From Diphasiastrum complanatum (lineage: Eukaryota; Streptophyta; Lycopodiopsida; Lycopodiales; Lycopodiaceae): 64,000 bases of DNA. The translations under genes were made by a program, and so were the position numbers. The stretch covers positions 47,614,617-47,678,616 of the forward strand of contig CM055097.1 in assembly GCA_029204225.1 (NCBI GenBank), written 5' to 3'. The notes beneath the pieces were generated by a model that saw nothing but the letters and a program-made list of their open reading frames with translations, had not been told where the DNA came from and did not search any database. How positions within the stretch are numbered: position 1 is the first letter of the stretch; each line of letters opens with the position of its first letter. Below, one piece after another: positions 12,040-23,523 of the stretch.

Positions 12040-13155
12040 GCAAGACGCGCACTTGAATGAAAAAATTGCTCAATTTGATGACTTGGCCTTTGTCTTTGAG
12101 GTCCTCCTTGGAGCTCTTGGATTTTGAGGTTGATCCTCAAAATATTCTTCTCTTTCATGCTCTTCTTCAATCCTTGCAAGCTTCTTGTCACCAAGATTGT
12201 TAATTGCATTCTCAATAGCAACACAAGCATCCAATTTAAACAAGTTTCCATGTTTAATTATCATTCTTCAAAATGGAACAAACACCATGCTTGAAGTGGA
12301 CATCCAAAAGTTGACCAACATTTAGCATATTTTTGGTGATTGATAATATATAAAGAACATTTTTTAGATCCATACTTTTTGAGGAATCTAGACACAAAGA
12401 GATGGTACCAGCACCATCTATCCTACACTCTTCATCACTTGCAGTAAAGACAGACTTCTTAGCATCATTGAAAGAGTGTAAAGTTGAGATGAAGTCATTT
12501 TCATAAGTCATGTGGGAGCTAGCCCCACTATCAATCTACCAAGTATCTCTTCAATTGCCATTGCTTGTTGGTGAGGATGTAGATGCCATCAAATATAGAT
12601 CTCCTTCATCCTCCTCTTCATGTGCAAGGTTTTCTTTTTTGTTCTCCTCCTCTTGTGCTCTTTGACACTTGCAGCATTCGGATGCAAAATGCCCTTTCTT
12701 TCCACAAAAGAAGCATTTTAGCCTTGACTTGTCCTTTGCCTTTGAACTTGATGCTTGATCCTCCTCCTTGGACCCCTTTGCTTGATCCTTCTTGGATCCC
12801 TTGGTCTTCTTCTTGCCTTGAATGAAAAATTTACTTTCTCATCTCCATCTTGCAATGATAAGGAACCCATCCTTGCTTTTGCATGGAGCATCATGCACTC
12901 TTTAGCCACTAGCACACTATGGAGGTTATCAATTGATGGCAATGTGTCTTGGATGGCAAAACTTTGAACCAAATTGGAGAACTCATCTCCTAAGCCATTG
13001 AGCATCACTTGTACAAGCTCATTATCTAGAATCTTCTCTCCAATAGAAACTAATTATGAGAGACTTGATCCTAAGCACATACTCTTGTGTACTTTCATCA
13101 CTTCTCCTCATGCTTTGTAAGATTTGAATTGTTAGCATAAGCACTCTTGAAGCTT
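12040..13155 (-). mobile_element. Copia gag-protease fragment
   Basis: Read on the minus strand, gag (MRRSDESTQEYVLRIKSL, MLNGLGDEFSNLVQSFAI, 13150-12790) is followed by a perfect CCHC knuckle CFFCGKKGHFASEC (about 12720-12680). The protease site IDSGASSHMTYEND follows at about 12540-12500, then ILSITKNMLNVGQLLD. A stop just before the protease site and several frameshifts make it inactive. The downstream part near 12070-12260 is basic and not recognisable as integrase. Confidence 0.85.
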
Positions 13156-13820
13156 TGTTGGATGTTTAGTTTAATAGATTGTCGATATTATTTTATTTTC
13201 TGTATTGGAAGTGATTGAGGGGGAAAATGGAATTGTTAACATCATTGAGCATTGTTGTCATAGCCCTATTATGTCAATTTACCATTTTTATCGACATTTC
13301 AATGACAATAACTAAGCCTTAATATGTTTTTGAAGTACGTAATATGTAACCTAGCTATATTTATGCTTACTTGCAAGACATTGTGTATGCCACCACAATG
13401 ACAAAGAGACTATTATTTATTTGTTTTGTAATCTCAAAGGCCAATGTAATTCCTAAGCTCTTATTCTATTAATAAGGCATAGCTTTTGTTTGAGGCATTA
13501 CTAAAACACAACCAACCTACTTAGAAAGATATTTATACCTTTCATTGGTCGTTTGGTGACCAATACAATAACTCTTTTGACAAATTCATCGGTAGAAGGA
13601 ACTATTGCATTGGTCACTAGATGCACTAGAAAATCACAAATGTCCCTTAGACATATGCTCAAAGGAAGCAATCTCAAATTGCTAGCTCAATTTCAAATGT
13701 ATAATTGTCCTTCAACTTGCTACTGACTTATTACACGTGCGCAATGTTTCTTGGTTTTGTTGAAAGCTCCAACAGCTCCTATGGGAGCTTCGTCTTCTTC
13801 TACATCAAAATGAGCAAAAT

Positions 13821-14548
13821 TGTGAAGAATTGAAAAAGATTATCTATGTTAGATATAGGGGTCTTATGTTTTTTATATCAAGCATCTAGGTGTAGGATGT
13901 TGATAGGACCAAATTTGGCATAGATGGCAAATTACCCATTTCCACTTGTAATGCCACTATTTAGCCAAAATAGAGTAAAAGGCTAAACTCGCGCCAATTA
14001 GAGTGTAGACAAGTGTAATACTTTTGTTTGATGAAATTTAAGAGGTCCAATAGGATTTAGAGGTGAAACCTTGAGGGGTCCAATAGAATTTGAGGTTTGC
14101 TTGAAAATGGTCCAATAGAATTTAGAGGTGAATGGATCAATGGTCCAATAGGATTAAGAGGTGGCAAAAGTGTGGTCCAATCATAGTTAAGCATAGTGGT
14201 AGCTCGTGGATCTACTAGTATCATTGTACTCCTCATTTAGATCTAATTGATTTTCAGATTGAGTGGATTTTGTGAGTAATTGATTTTCTAGCTTTCTCTC
14301 TCTACCCGAGAGCTCATGATGATTTTCTCTCTCTACTCGAGGAGAGCAGCTTGTTTTTACTTAGATTATTTTTGGAACACTTCCCACACGTGTGAGTGAG
14401 AGTTGGAAGTGATTGAATGCATGTAGTAGTTTGCCATAGAATCAAAGATAGATCTTGAATCTCAATCTAGTCTTGATCTTGGTGCATCTACACACCTTAG
14501 GAGATCACAAGTACATGTTGTGGACAGTCCACACGTGTGAAAGCAACA
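13821..14548 (+). mobile_element. Solo LTR, copia family A, with perfect AAAAT target duplication
   Basis: This 728-bp LTR begins TGTGAAGAATTGAAA and ends AAGCAACA. The pentamer AAAAT lies immediately left (13816-13820) and right (14549-14553). The sequence matches the 3' LTR at 60078-60813 along its length. No internal sequence remains, as expected from LTR-LTR recombination. It contains five CCAAT-bearing repeats (CCAAT at 14047, 14080, 14112, 14144 and 14177). Confidence 0.9.
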
Positions 14549-14553
14549 AAAAT

Positions 14554-16225
14554 GAGCATCTCTTCTATAAGGAGTTCCAAAAAAAATCTTGTCCTGCTTA
14601 AATAGCCAACATCCGCCTGCCCATCGTTTTGCATATGCTCAAGTGGCACCACATTGGCATTTTTATAAAAAAATTCTCACCTTCATCTATAAATTTCTCA
14701 TGCTCATTTTCCATTGTTGTTTGACAAGGTGGCTCTTGAATTTCTGCAAGAGTGGCCTATCCAACAAAAGCTGAATCTATTGTGAGACTCAAAGCCTCTT
14801 CCTTAGGAGAATAAGCCATGTCCTTCTTGGAAAATGAGGCACGAGTATGTCTATTGGACATACTACGAGCCAATCAATCAAACAATCAGAACTATACAAC
14901 TAGAATTGATCATGATCAATCAAATAATAAAATGTTGCTCAGTCATTGCTGATCAATCAAATTATAAACTCGCAATCAAATCACCATTTCAATGTTGATT
15001 AATCAATCACTCATTCTACTAGGCAATTTGCAAGTTGATCAATCAAACAAGCTAAGAACTCACTCACCCATACTTTGATTATTCATGACTATTCAAATCT
15101 AAAAGCTTCTTATGGTGATGAATCAGCTTTCACATTCCTTATATTGTTGATCAAAACCCATGTCATGATGAAAAAAAATTCCTTGTTAACTACCAACACT
15201 TTCACCCTCATTTACAATCAATGCACCTGCAGGTTGTTCATTCTTGTTTGCCATTGCACATGGGTAAAAGCTATTGGATCTTCCAAAATAATTAAGAAAT
15301 GTGGCACACAAGCAACAAGTCAGTAATTGCAACAAGCTCAATCATAGTCTTGAGAGGATTGGCCTAGGCCATTTTCAACTGCAAAGAGGCTTGTGCAGGG
15401 ATGTGCAGCTATAGTAGAAGCTCAAAATATTATGGGCACTTCAAACTTGAAAGCACATTTGGGAAAATATTGAAGTTATTTAATGCGACTTTTTTTTTAA
15501 ATCTTTGGCACCGGGTGCTCCCAAATTATGGTCCGTACATTCTTGAATATGTGCATCCAAAAGATGGTTTATCAACAATTCTCCCCAATAAGAAAGTTCA
15601 TGAAATATTGATAACCTCTTCATACTAGGAGGGAGGCACCGTGGATCTTGATTGGATCTCCAAATTTGAAGCTTATTGTTAGAACAAAGAGAGTAAATGT
15701 TTAAAAAATGACAATCGGCCCAAATATATGATGGTGTTGATATTGTAAATCGTATGACAGGAGCTAATGGGGACCGGAGGGCTGCGTCGGTGCAATTTGG
15801 TCATACAAGGAAAGCGCTGGGATGGACAACAATGGCTTGCCATGCATATGATGAAAGGTATTTATTGTTTTGAAATTTGTTGAACTTTTTAATGGAACGA
15901 TTAGGACATGCAAAGGCAAACTTCTGTGATACATGGCGGATGAGGCACAAACTAATTGGAGAGCAGTCCACACTATGTTTAATGGAGGCCCAAATAACGA
16001 GGTGATTGGACAAAAACGGTCATGTTTATTTCACTAGGCACAAAGCCTACACATCCACACCAAAAAAATTGTACAAAAGGATCACCAAATGGAACACAAA
16101 AGTCTATGTGAAAAGTGGAGGTTATGCGGGTCAAAAAGAGATGAGGCACTTGCCCAATGTAGACTAATTCAATAATGGTGGAGAATTGGAAAAGTTAGAG
16201 ACTCTGATCTGCCCTCGATGGATAG
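14554..16225. other. Unassigned stretch
   Basis: Short ORFs only (for example 15401-15628 +, ending in IRTSSY-like text), none recognisable. No LTR ends or arrays are visible. Confidence 0.4.
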
Positions 16226-16467
16226 TTGGATGAGTTATTTGTTGTTGATAAAGCAATTTCATTGGATAACTATTTTTGTAATAGTTTGAATAGTGTCATA
16301 AAAGATGAAACATCATTTGTATTGGAAATCTTTGGGTCCACATGCTTTGAGCATGATCATTCTCTACTTGTTTTCCACCAAAGAATTTGTCAATGGTGGA
16401 AATGTGATCTTTCAAGAGTGTAAGATTTGTAAACTTGAAGATGCACCTTTGGATCAACAACTTTGTA
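16226..16467 (+). mobile_element. Copia integrase C-terminal fragment
   Basis: The translation NSLNSVIKDETSFVLEIFGS followed by TCFEHDHS resembles the end of copia integrase (NRLPSSV-KDKTPFE, then FGSTCFVHDHSP). The fragment is fused at 16468 to H3-like tail sequence. Confidence 0.5.
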
Positions 16468-16745
16468 CCCACCTCGAAAAAGGAGAAAGCAAGCACAACC
16501 CAAGCGGGCACAACCTAAGCCTCGGTCTCCCAACTCTTCACCCTCACTCCTCCCTTGTCATAGAGATGTGAAAACTACCTCGCGAATTTGACCATGGGTT
16601 GAGAGACCTCCAACAACCCCCTGGTCTTGATATCCCCACTTCTCCTTCTCAACATTCGGAAAATTTAAATACAATGGTGGATAAGATTATATCTGATTTT
16701 GAAGATGTCAAAAAATTGTGGGATATTGGTGGGAGTATCCATTGA
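16468..16745 (+). pseudogene. Fragment of H3-like gene: C-terminal basic tail only
   Basis: The frame gives PPRKRRKQAQPKRAQPKPRS followed by a Ser/Pro stretch. After a one-base shift it continues LDIPTSPSQHSENLNTMVDK, then an IISDF helix-like end and GGSIH before TGA (16743-16745). The same text is found at 36018-36290 on the minus strand, where it follows a histone fold. Here the fold is missing and replaced by copia integrase sequence. The codon that is TAG in the 36-kb copy reads CAA here, so the tail was once open. Confidence 0.75.
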
Positions 16746-16790
16746 TATCGGATTAGTAGAGATATGATAGAAACAGAACTTTGATATCAA

Positions 16791-18099
16791 GTTCGAAATG
16801 TGTAATAGCAGTGGAAGTTTGCAAAGGATGGTTGCAGATCATAAGTGCGTCAGTTACCAGCAAAAGGATAAAGATGAATGAATAGTAGCAATGCGCAATA
16901 GAACAAAAAACAAAAGTGCGGACAAAATCCACTCTGATTGATAGAAAATGAGTACAAGAGCTTGAAGCATAAGCACGAGACAGTGTAGCGCTAAAACTGG
17001 CTTTAGCTGAAAATCATTGCATACTCAGCCTAATCAGCATGATCACTGACTGAAAGATACAGACTTTATTTGCATGTCTTACAGTTCAGTGATCAATACT
17101 TTAAATCTACTTAATTAATTAGAGCCACCTTGTAGTAGGTAGCCATCTTTGTAAGTACTAAAGTCTATGTACAAGTAGGTGGACTGTCAATGTTGTCCTT
17201 GAAGTCGTCTGACAGTGCATGGATCGACTTTTCCTTGATGAGGGAGTCTAGTCGAGTAAGTTGATGAAAAGTCGACGAAGTCGTCGGGCAAGTCGAGCAA
17301 GTCGATGGAGTTGGTGTTGAAGTAGATGTCAAGTAAGTTGATGTCGATGGAGTCAATTGTCAATGTAAGTTGGGTGATGATGGAATGTCGATGAAGTCGA
17401 GTTGTCGAGTGAGTCGAATAAGTCGATGAGATTGGTTGTCGATGGAGTCGAGTTGTCGATGATGTCGAGTGAGTCGATGAAGTTGGTTGTTGAGTGAGTC
17501 GATGAAGTCGATGATGTCGAGTTGATGGAATAAGTTGAGTATATACATGGAGAAGTCGAAGTCGGACTTCGGACTTCAATGACTTCGAAGTCGATGGAGT
17601 CGGACTTTGACAAATTTTTCAGGATGCTCATGACCGAATGGGGATCTTCATATTTAGCATGTCGTTAAATTGCCATAAAATTTGTCGTAAACCAATGACA
17701 CTTCCTTGATTTGCACTTTTTCTCTAAGGTAGTGATACATGATTTTGATATGTTTGCTTTGAGAGTGAAATCTCGGATTTAGAAATAGTGCAATTGTGCT
17801 TTGATTATCACAATATATGGTTGTTATAACTGAGCAAGGTCGATATCTACAAGCAGGTTCCTTAGCCAAATTGCCTCCTTGGTAGCATTTGTGCTATGTA
17901 TTTCGATTTTGTTGATGATAATGCTGTTGAGGTCTGTTTTCGGCTATTCCATGAGATTGGGCCTTGATTGAATAAGAATACAAATCCAGAAGTTGATCCT
18001 CTAGTGTCGATATCTCCTTCCCAATCTGCATCTGTATAATTGGTATGGCCAACTCCTCAGGACATGGAATAGTCCTAATATGGTAGATCGGCCCTCCAG
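16791..18099 (-). mobile_element. Copia family B: RNase H end and 3' LTR (minus)
   Basis: RNase H (18050-17650) reads TDADWEGDIDT and SGFVFLFNQGPISW, then YCDNQSTIALFLNPRFHSQS. The LTR follows (17642 down to 16791), and a primer-site-like TTGATATCAAAGTTCTG (16774-16790) is adjacent. Compared with the plus copy at 33.0-36.0 kb, about 60 bp with the polypurine tract and LTR start are deleted. The LTR body at 17180-17590 is a TCGAC-rich minisatellite. The matching RT part lies at 25301-26255, displaced by insertions. Confidence 0.85.
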
Positions 18100-18516
18100 T
18101 GTTCGAGATTATTGGTCACACCTAGATTTTATTCCACGTCAAGGCCTGTTGGTGACTAATAACCTTGAGAGGATCCAAATACTCACATATGGAGTAGTGC
18201 ATGTACGTGTGACTGATCTAGACAGGAGGTATGCATGAAGAGCTGTAACTTATTTATAGTTGACCTGCATGGAATTGCATGTGTTCATGCACAGGATCCT
18301 ACTCTCTATATATTGAGGTAATGATTATTTCGTCGACGACTTTGGTCTAAATTACCAATTGAGCTTTTCTCCTCTTGCTATTACATGGCATGGCTTGGGG
18401 GCTAGATCCAGGAGGATTCGTCAGGAGGGATCTAGGTTTGGTTGGGTGGTTTTGCTCCACAATCTCTCTTGTGTTTTTCTATTCTCATCTGAGGGGTTTC
18501 CCTAGTGGTCATTACA
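18100..18516 (+). mobile_element. LTR of element D with copia-type primer site
   Basis: This 417-bp LTR begins TGTTCGAGATTATTGG, has a TATA-like CTCTATATATTGAGG near 18305 and ends ATTACA. TTCGTATCAAAGCCCGG follows at 18517, close to the initiator-Met-tRNA primer site TTGGTATCAGAGCCCGG. It sits exactly at the edge of the copia B RNase H text, so D probably inserted into B. No matching second LTR was seen. Confidence 0.65.
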
Positions 18517-18534
18517 TTCGTATCAAAGCCCGGC

Positions 18535-21500
18535 TAAGATGCAGTTTTGGATGGGATTGAGATAAATTCTACATCAAATTGGAATGGAAATGCACTTGGA
18601 TTCACATCCCAGTTGGAGTGCTATTTTTTTAAGAAAAACTGGGGTTGGATTCACTGATTCATGAGGGAATCATGCTTTTCAAACTTGGTGGTAGAGTGCT
18701 CTTCTCCTTGTTTGATTTAATTGAGATGCTGTGGATTAGTGTGTAATCCATTCTTATTTTCTGAAGCCTTTGAAAATTCTCCATTTGAAGTAGAATGATC
18801 TGCTTGAATAGATCAACTTTCTTGTTCAAATCTGTTTTTTTTTTAAGATGAATGATTTGCATGAGTCCATAATGGTTTGGACAGTTTGATTCAGATTGGG
18901 CAGCAAAATGTTTATTGATAGATTGACATGGCATCGATTTATCCTGCATAAATAAACTGATTGCTACTGGAAATCTTGAATTTTTTTTTGGATTGCATGT
19001 GAGGAATTAAGATTTTATATGTACTTATGCAAACTGGAAACTGAAACCATGGAATGGATTTGTAAATTGTAGATTCTCTAGAAAAGCAGATTTGGAATTG
19101 GAAAAAGTGTTGCATGCAGAAAAACCCTGTAAAACCTTTGTGTGATTGATACTCGCTACCCCTGAGCAGAGTTATGTAAGAGGTTAGGTGCTGTATTTCT
19201 GAACCTTTTTGAGAAAGCTGATTTTGTAGAGATAGAAACCTTTGTTCTGGGCAAAAGAAAGCTACAGAGGGCTGCAACTATGCATGCAAACCCGTTGTAA
19301 GGGTTTGGGTAATCCTGTAAAAGAGTTGCAAGGCTTAGGAACTCGTTTTGGAACCTTAAGCTATAAACTTGAATTCAAAAATACTCTGCTTGTTATCTCC
19401 AGTTAGTGGAAACGTTCACCTGTGAGCGGGCTGAAGCACTGTTCTGGGCTCAGGAATCAGGTTGAATAATGGGTTGCAATGACCTCTATTCTGGTGCTGT
19501 CAGATCTGCTATCACGATCCTTACGGAGTATCTCTGCTGGTGAAAAAGAGTAGCGGTCGCAGACATTGTGTTTGCCTCTGATTATCTGATGCAAAGCGCA
19601 TTCAGGAGGTTTTGAGCAGGTTAGGAATAGAATCGCGCGTTCAAAAGCGCTGGTTAAAACCTTGGATTCCTGCAAACCTTGAATTCCTGCATGTAGATAG
19701 TCGTAGGAAGGGAGAGAGGCAGCCGATGGTAGCCATTGGGTGAAGAGAGCTCATGATCTGAGAAAAGAACTGGAAAGCGCTCGAACCATCCTCCTGCCTG
19801 CGTGAAAGACTTCTCTCTCTCCCTCTTGCGCTTCGGGCTGCCTCCTTTTATTGGGTAGATGGCGGCTGGAAAAAGTTCCAGATCTAATTCTTTTTAGGTT
19901 TTGAGAGGCCTTTTTCCTTTTGAGCTCGGATTTTGGGTATTTTAGAGTTGAGGGACCGCAATTTGTTATTTGCGTGGGTATGCATGTGGGTCGACTGAGG
20001 TTTTAAGAGCTTGACAAGTAGTGACTTCAAAAATTGGTTCCCGAAAGTGATTTTGGAAACTTAGAAAATTTGAGTTACTAGTTGATAGTGTAAGGAATTT
20101 TGGTTTCTTTAACAATGGGTGTCAAAGCTGTAAACTCGGTTTTGAATATTGCTTCCCGGCAAGAGGTAGAAAGAATTTGATTTTTTCTTTTCTGTGGACA
20201 ATATGCATGTATAAAGTCCTTATCAACTTGACAATTACCCGTAAGCCTAGCTTTTTGAGAACTTAATATTGTTGTTTTTGTGTGAAGTTGTAATTATTGG
20301 TCAAAATTTTATTAAACCGATCTTGACAAAATAATGGTAGTGCTTTGGTTCTCCAGGCAAGTACCCAGTTAGTGGGAATTTAGGGTCCTTGGTACTGTGC
20401 TTTTTATCGATTTAACTCTGGAGTAAGATTACTCCCAGTAGATTGAGTTAAATGGTATTTTTAGGATTCTTCCTTTTTGACTTCGATGTTGCACCGATAG
20501 GCTTTTCTTAAATGATTTTGATCTTTAGGATTGGGCAAATTAAAGCTTTTCAGGTATTTGTTAAAGTGAATAAATGAAATGAGGACGTAATTTTTTAAAG
20601 GTAGCTCTATATTCGATTGAAAAATAGGTGTATCGATTATCATAGAGAGTACCCGAATCCAAATTTTATTGATTTTCCATTAGGTTCAGACTACTTTAAC
20701 GAAGTAATGAAAATGGAGCTGGTATGGTCAAAAGGGAAGTAGCCTAGCATTTACTTGTGTCAATGGAGTTTTTTGGGGCCTTCGCTAATAAATTCTTCGG
20801 GTGATTGAAAAAACTAAGGGAGGAAGAAAATGAGACACATGTGTAGGTAAATGTGACAGTATGGTGTAATTTGGGTTGGTTAGTAATCCCTGTATAGAAA
20901 TTGCCTAGCACCGATATTTTGAATTCATTAAGTTGAATTTATTTTGGATATCTATAGAACTATGAGTTGACCCTATTTGAAAATTGTGATATGGAGAAAG
21001 AGTAGACACTGGATTCACATTTAAACTGTAAAGAACCTTATTCCTAAGAGTTGTAACTCTCAGATGCTAGGAATTTGGGATGATAGTACCAACCAGAGGG
21101 GTTGTTTTATGTGACGGAAATACCATGTGCAGATTCTTGTTAAATCATAATTTTGTCAATGGACTATTGCGATCCATTAGGAACAAATATGGGGTACTCC
21201 GATATTTGGTGGAAAAGATATGTGCATATCTGGTATTGGAAATCCAGATCGAGTTGAGATCTCTGGATTATCGGATAATGCGGTTAAAGATCTTCTTGAA
21301 GGAATTAAATTCCTTGTACCATTTCGAATATAGATATTGAACATCTATTGGTTTATACTTCAACTATTTTGAATTTTTCCTTTTGATTTTTAATAAATAC
21401 ACTTGGGTCATCTCGATTATGATTTGAACGAGGTTTCTCGTCCATACTTGTGTCAATGCCTAATGGTTTTCTTTGATGATATTGTCGTCTACTGTGAAGG

Positions 21501-22890
21501 AAATGGAGAATTCAATAGTTGGAGGTTTTTTTTTTGGGAAATGGTTGAAGTTTGGATCCTCTATTGGTTATAGGATGGTCGGGATTAAGTGGAATTTTGA
21601 CTTCTAGAGCCCAATTAATTAACTCTAATTGATAGCTGATTATTGATAGTGATGTTTCTATCACTCATGATAAGATATTTTAAGTTAAGGAAAGAGTCCG
21701 GGTTGTAATAGTATTGGATACTCATTACTGACTTTTTCAAATCTTTGATATCTTATACATTGTCTCCTAGGAACTTTTTAATTGAAATTATGGAATTTCT
21801 TTTAAAAGGGGGAGAAGAAAATGATAGGAATACGACTTTCATGGGATCAGCCAGTTGCATAGATTTCTTTTGTGAAATCCAGTTTGTGTGCAATGGAACT
21901 ATCCAGTGGAATAGAGAAAATCTCTAGTGATGGTTTTGAATAATCTAGAACTACAGTGATTTTGGGAGTTTTAAGTTGTGAGATATTCATGAGTATGGAA
22001 GATGTGGTAAAGATTAAATTAAGGTTCACTGATTGGCTACCTACCAATTACCATTTTATTATGGATTGGATCAGTGAAATAAGACTTTAATCTGAAACTT
22101 TTGTCCAAAGATGTTTGTATAAGTTAGCCTAATCTTGATTTGTGCACTGAGATCTGAAGCGGGTTGATTGGTTGAAGGAATTTTGTTGGTAAAAGTATGA
22201 TGGTCGGAGAACTTGTGAGGTGGAATTATTCACATCAAAGATTTCCCAGATATATTATATACTCAAGAGAAATAAAATCTTCTATAGTTGAGTTCTAAGA
22301 TTCTCAGTGGGATAGCTTGGAGTGTTGCTCCGTCGTGGCTTTTAACTTTTGTGCCAACATTTGATACACCACCACTGGAATCTGAGTTCCCTCGGGAATA
22401 GCTGGTGGTGCGAAATCATTAAAATTTCAGCTGTTCCTTCATAGCAGAACGTACTACTTGTGCATCTGCTAAGTGTGAAGAATAAAAAGCTATCCAACTT
22501 GTCTATAGGGGTTGATGAGGAAAAATCATCTTGTTTGTGCATTTACAAGTTGTAAATATTATTTTCTAGTATTTACAAACTCGAGCTACATGACATGCAC
22601 AATTTCTAGATGGTCATATTTCACTTTGTTCCATTGTATAAATCAAAGGTATGTGAATTGAGCACATGACCTTGTAGATTTGGGCGAGTTTGAGTTAGGG
22701 GAGATGGTGTCGTTGGTGCTCACTACCTTACCCTTCTGATTCTTCGTGGGAGGTGCAGGTGAGACAGGTTCTGCTGATACCTGTCCCACTTCTTTGTGCT
22801 AGGATAGACTTTCTCTAGCTCTTTCAGTACGGCGGTCGTTCAGTGGTCGTTCGCTGTCCCAGATGTTGTGTGACCAACATGTTCAAGAGA
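18535..22890. other. Internal sequence of elements C and D, no recognised coding
   Basis: Only short ORFs are present, and no retroelement domain is visible in either strand. Bases 19690-19880 are noticeably more GC-rich and, on the minus strand, show CCAATAAAAGGAGGC followed by CT-rich leader-like DNA and ATGs (19779 and 19733). That could be a promoter and first exon of a decayed gene. The rest is AT-rich, unassigned DNA. Confidence 0.4.
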
Positions 22891-23523
22891 TTAGCCACAC
22901 TTGGTAGGGGATTTTCTGGTTTTCAGAGCCACACATAACTCATCGACGACTTTCTCTGCCCACTTGTAATTGTTGGTTGGATCGTCCATAATCATAGTTA
23001 ATGAAAAGAGATCGCTTGGTGGGATGTGATCCATCTTGACAATCTGTACCTCCACCATGTGCAGGAGAATTTCTGTGGTTTTCCGGAGCTTAGGATCCTT
23101 GATCAGCTTGATGGAGATGCTGTCATTCGTTTGTGCAATGGTTTTGCCGTCTTCTTGTAGGAACTTCGTGAAATATTTGGAATCATAGCTAGTTCCTTTG
23201 CCGTGAATCATCTCACCCAAATTTGGAAATCCGATGTGTTGTAAGCCTTCTGGGGAGATGTCGATTATAATGTAACTACCATCCTTGGAAGTGAGTTTGA
23301 AGGAATGGAACTCATCGAAATATGTGGAATAGGCTATTCGGACCAGATTCTCACTTTGATGATCAGTGAAATGACTGAGATCAAAACCAATATTTGTTAA
23401 CAGATCTTTGGCCAGTATCAGCACATCAAGATAGTTCTTGAAATAAATCAGTGATAAATCGTCCAAAAAGGATTTGGGGACCTTTCGGCGATGCAGTGAG
23501 AGCGATGCGTCTTTGGAAGTCAT
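22891..23523 (-). CDS. Hypothetical 210-aa protein inside LTR element C
   Basis: One uninterrupted ORF (ATG 23523) in a region where every other retroelement frame is broken. It starts MTSKDASLSLHRRKVPKSFL, is mixed alpha/beta in character, contains DGSYIIIDISPEGLQHIGFP, and ends KTRKSPTKCG. After the stop, other frames continue with a Pro/Ser/Lys-rich text (PVSPAPPTKNQKGK), as if the protein once had a disordered basic tail. No RT, protease or CCHC motif is seen. It lies about 0.9 kb downstream of the primer site of LTR C, in the same orientation, where gag would be. It could be a divergent gag of a non-autonomous element or a captured gene; I do not recognise the family. Confidence 0.5.
   Translation of the reverse strand: MTSKDASLSLHRRKVPKSFLDDLSLIYFKNYLDVLILAKDLLTNIGFDLSHFTDHQSENLVRIAYSTYFDEFHSFKLTSKDGSYIIIDISPEGLQHIGFPNLGEMIHGKGTSYDSKYFTKFLQEDGKTIAQTNDSISIKLIKDPKLRKTTEILLHMVEVQIVKMDHIPPSDLFSLTMIMDDPTNNYKWAEKVVDELCVALKTRKSPTKCG

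Noticed and set aside
12583-12967. Plus-strand ORFs of 80 and 70 aa
   Set aside because: Antisense shadows of the copia gag fragment.
17165-17631. Ser/Thr-rich ORFs (also 34823-35258)
   Set aside because: They lie inside the LTR B minisatellite and are artefacts of the TCGAC repeat.
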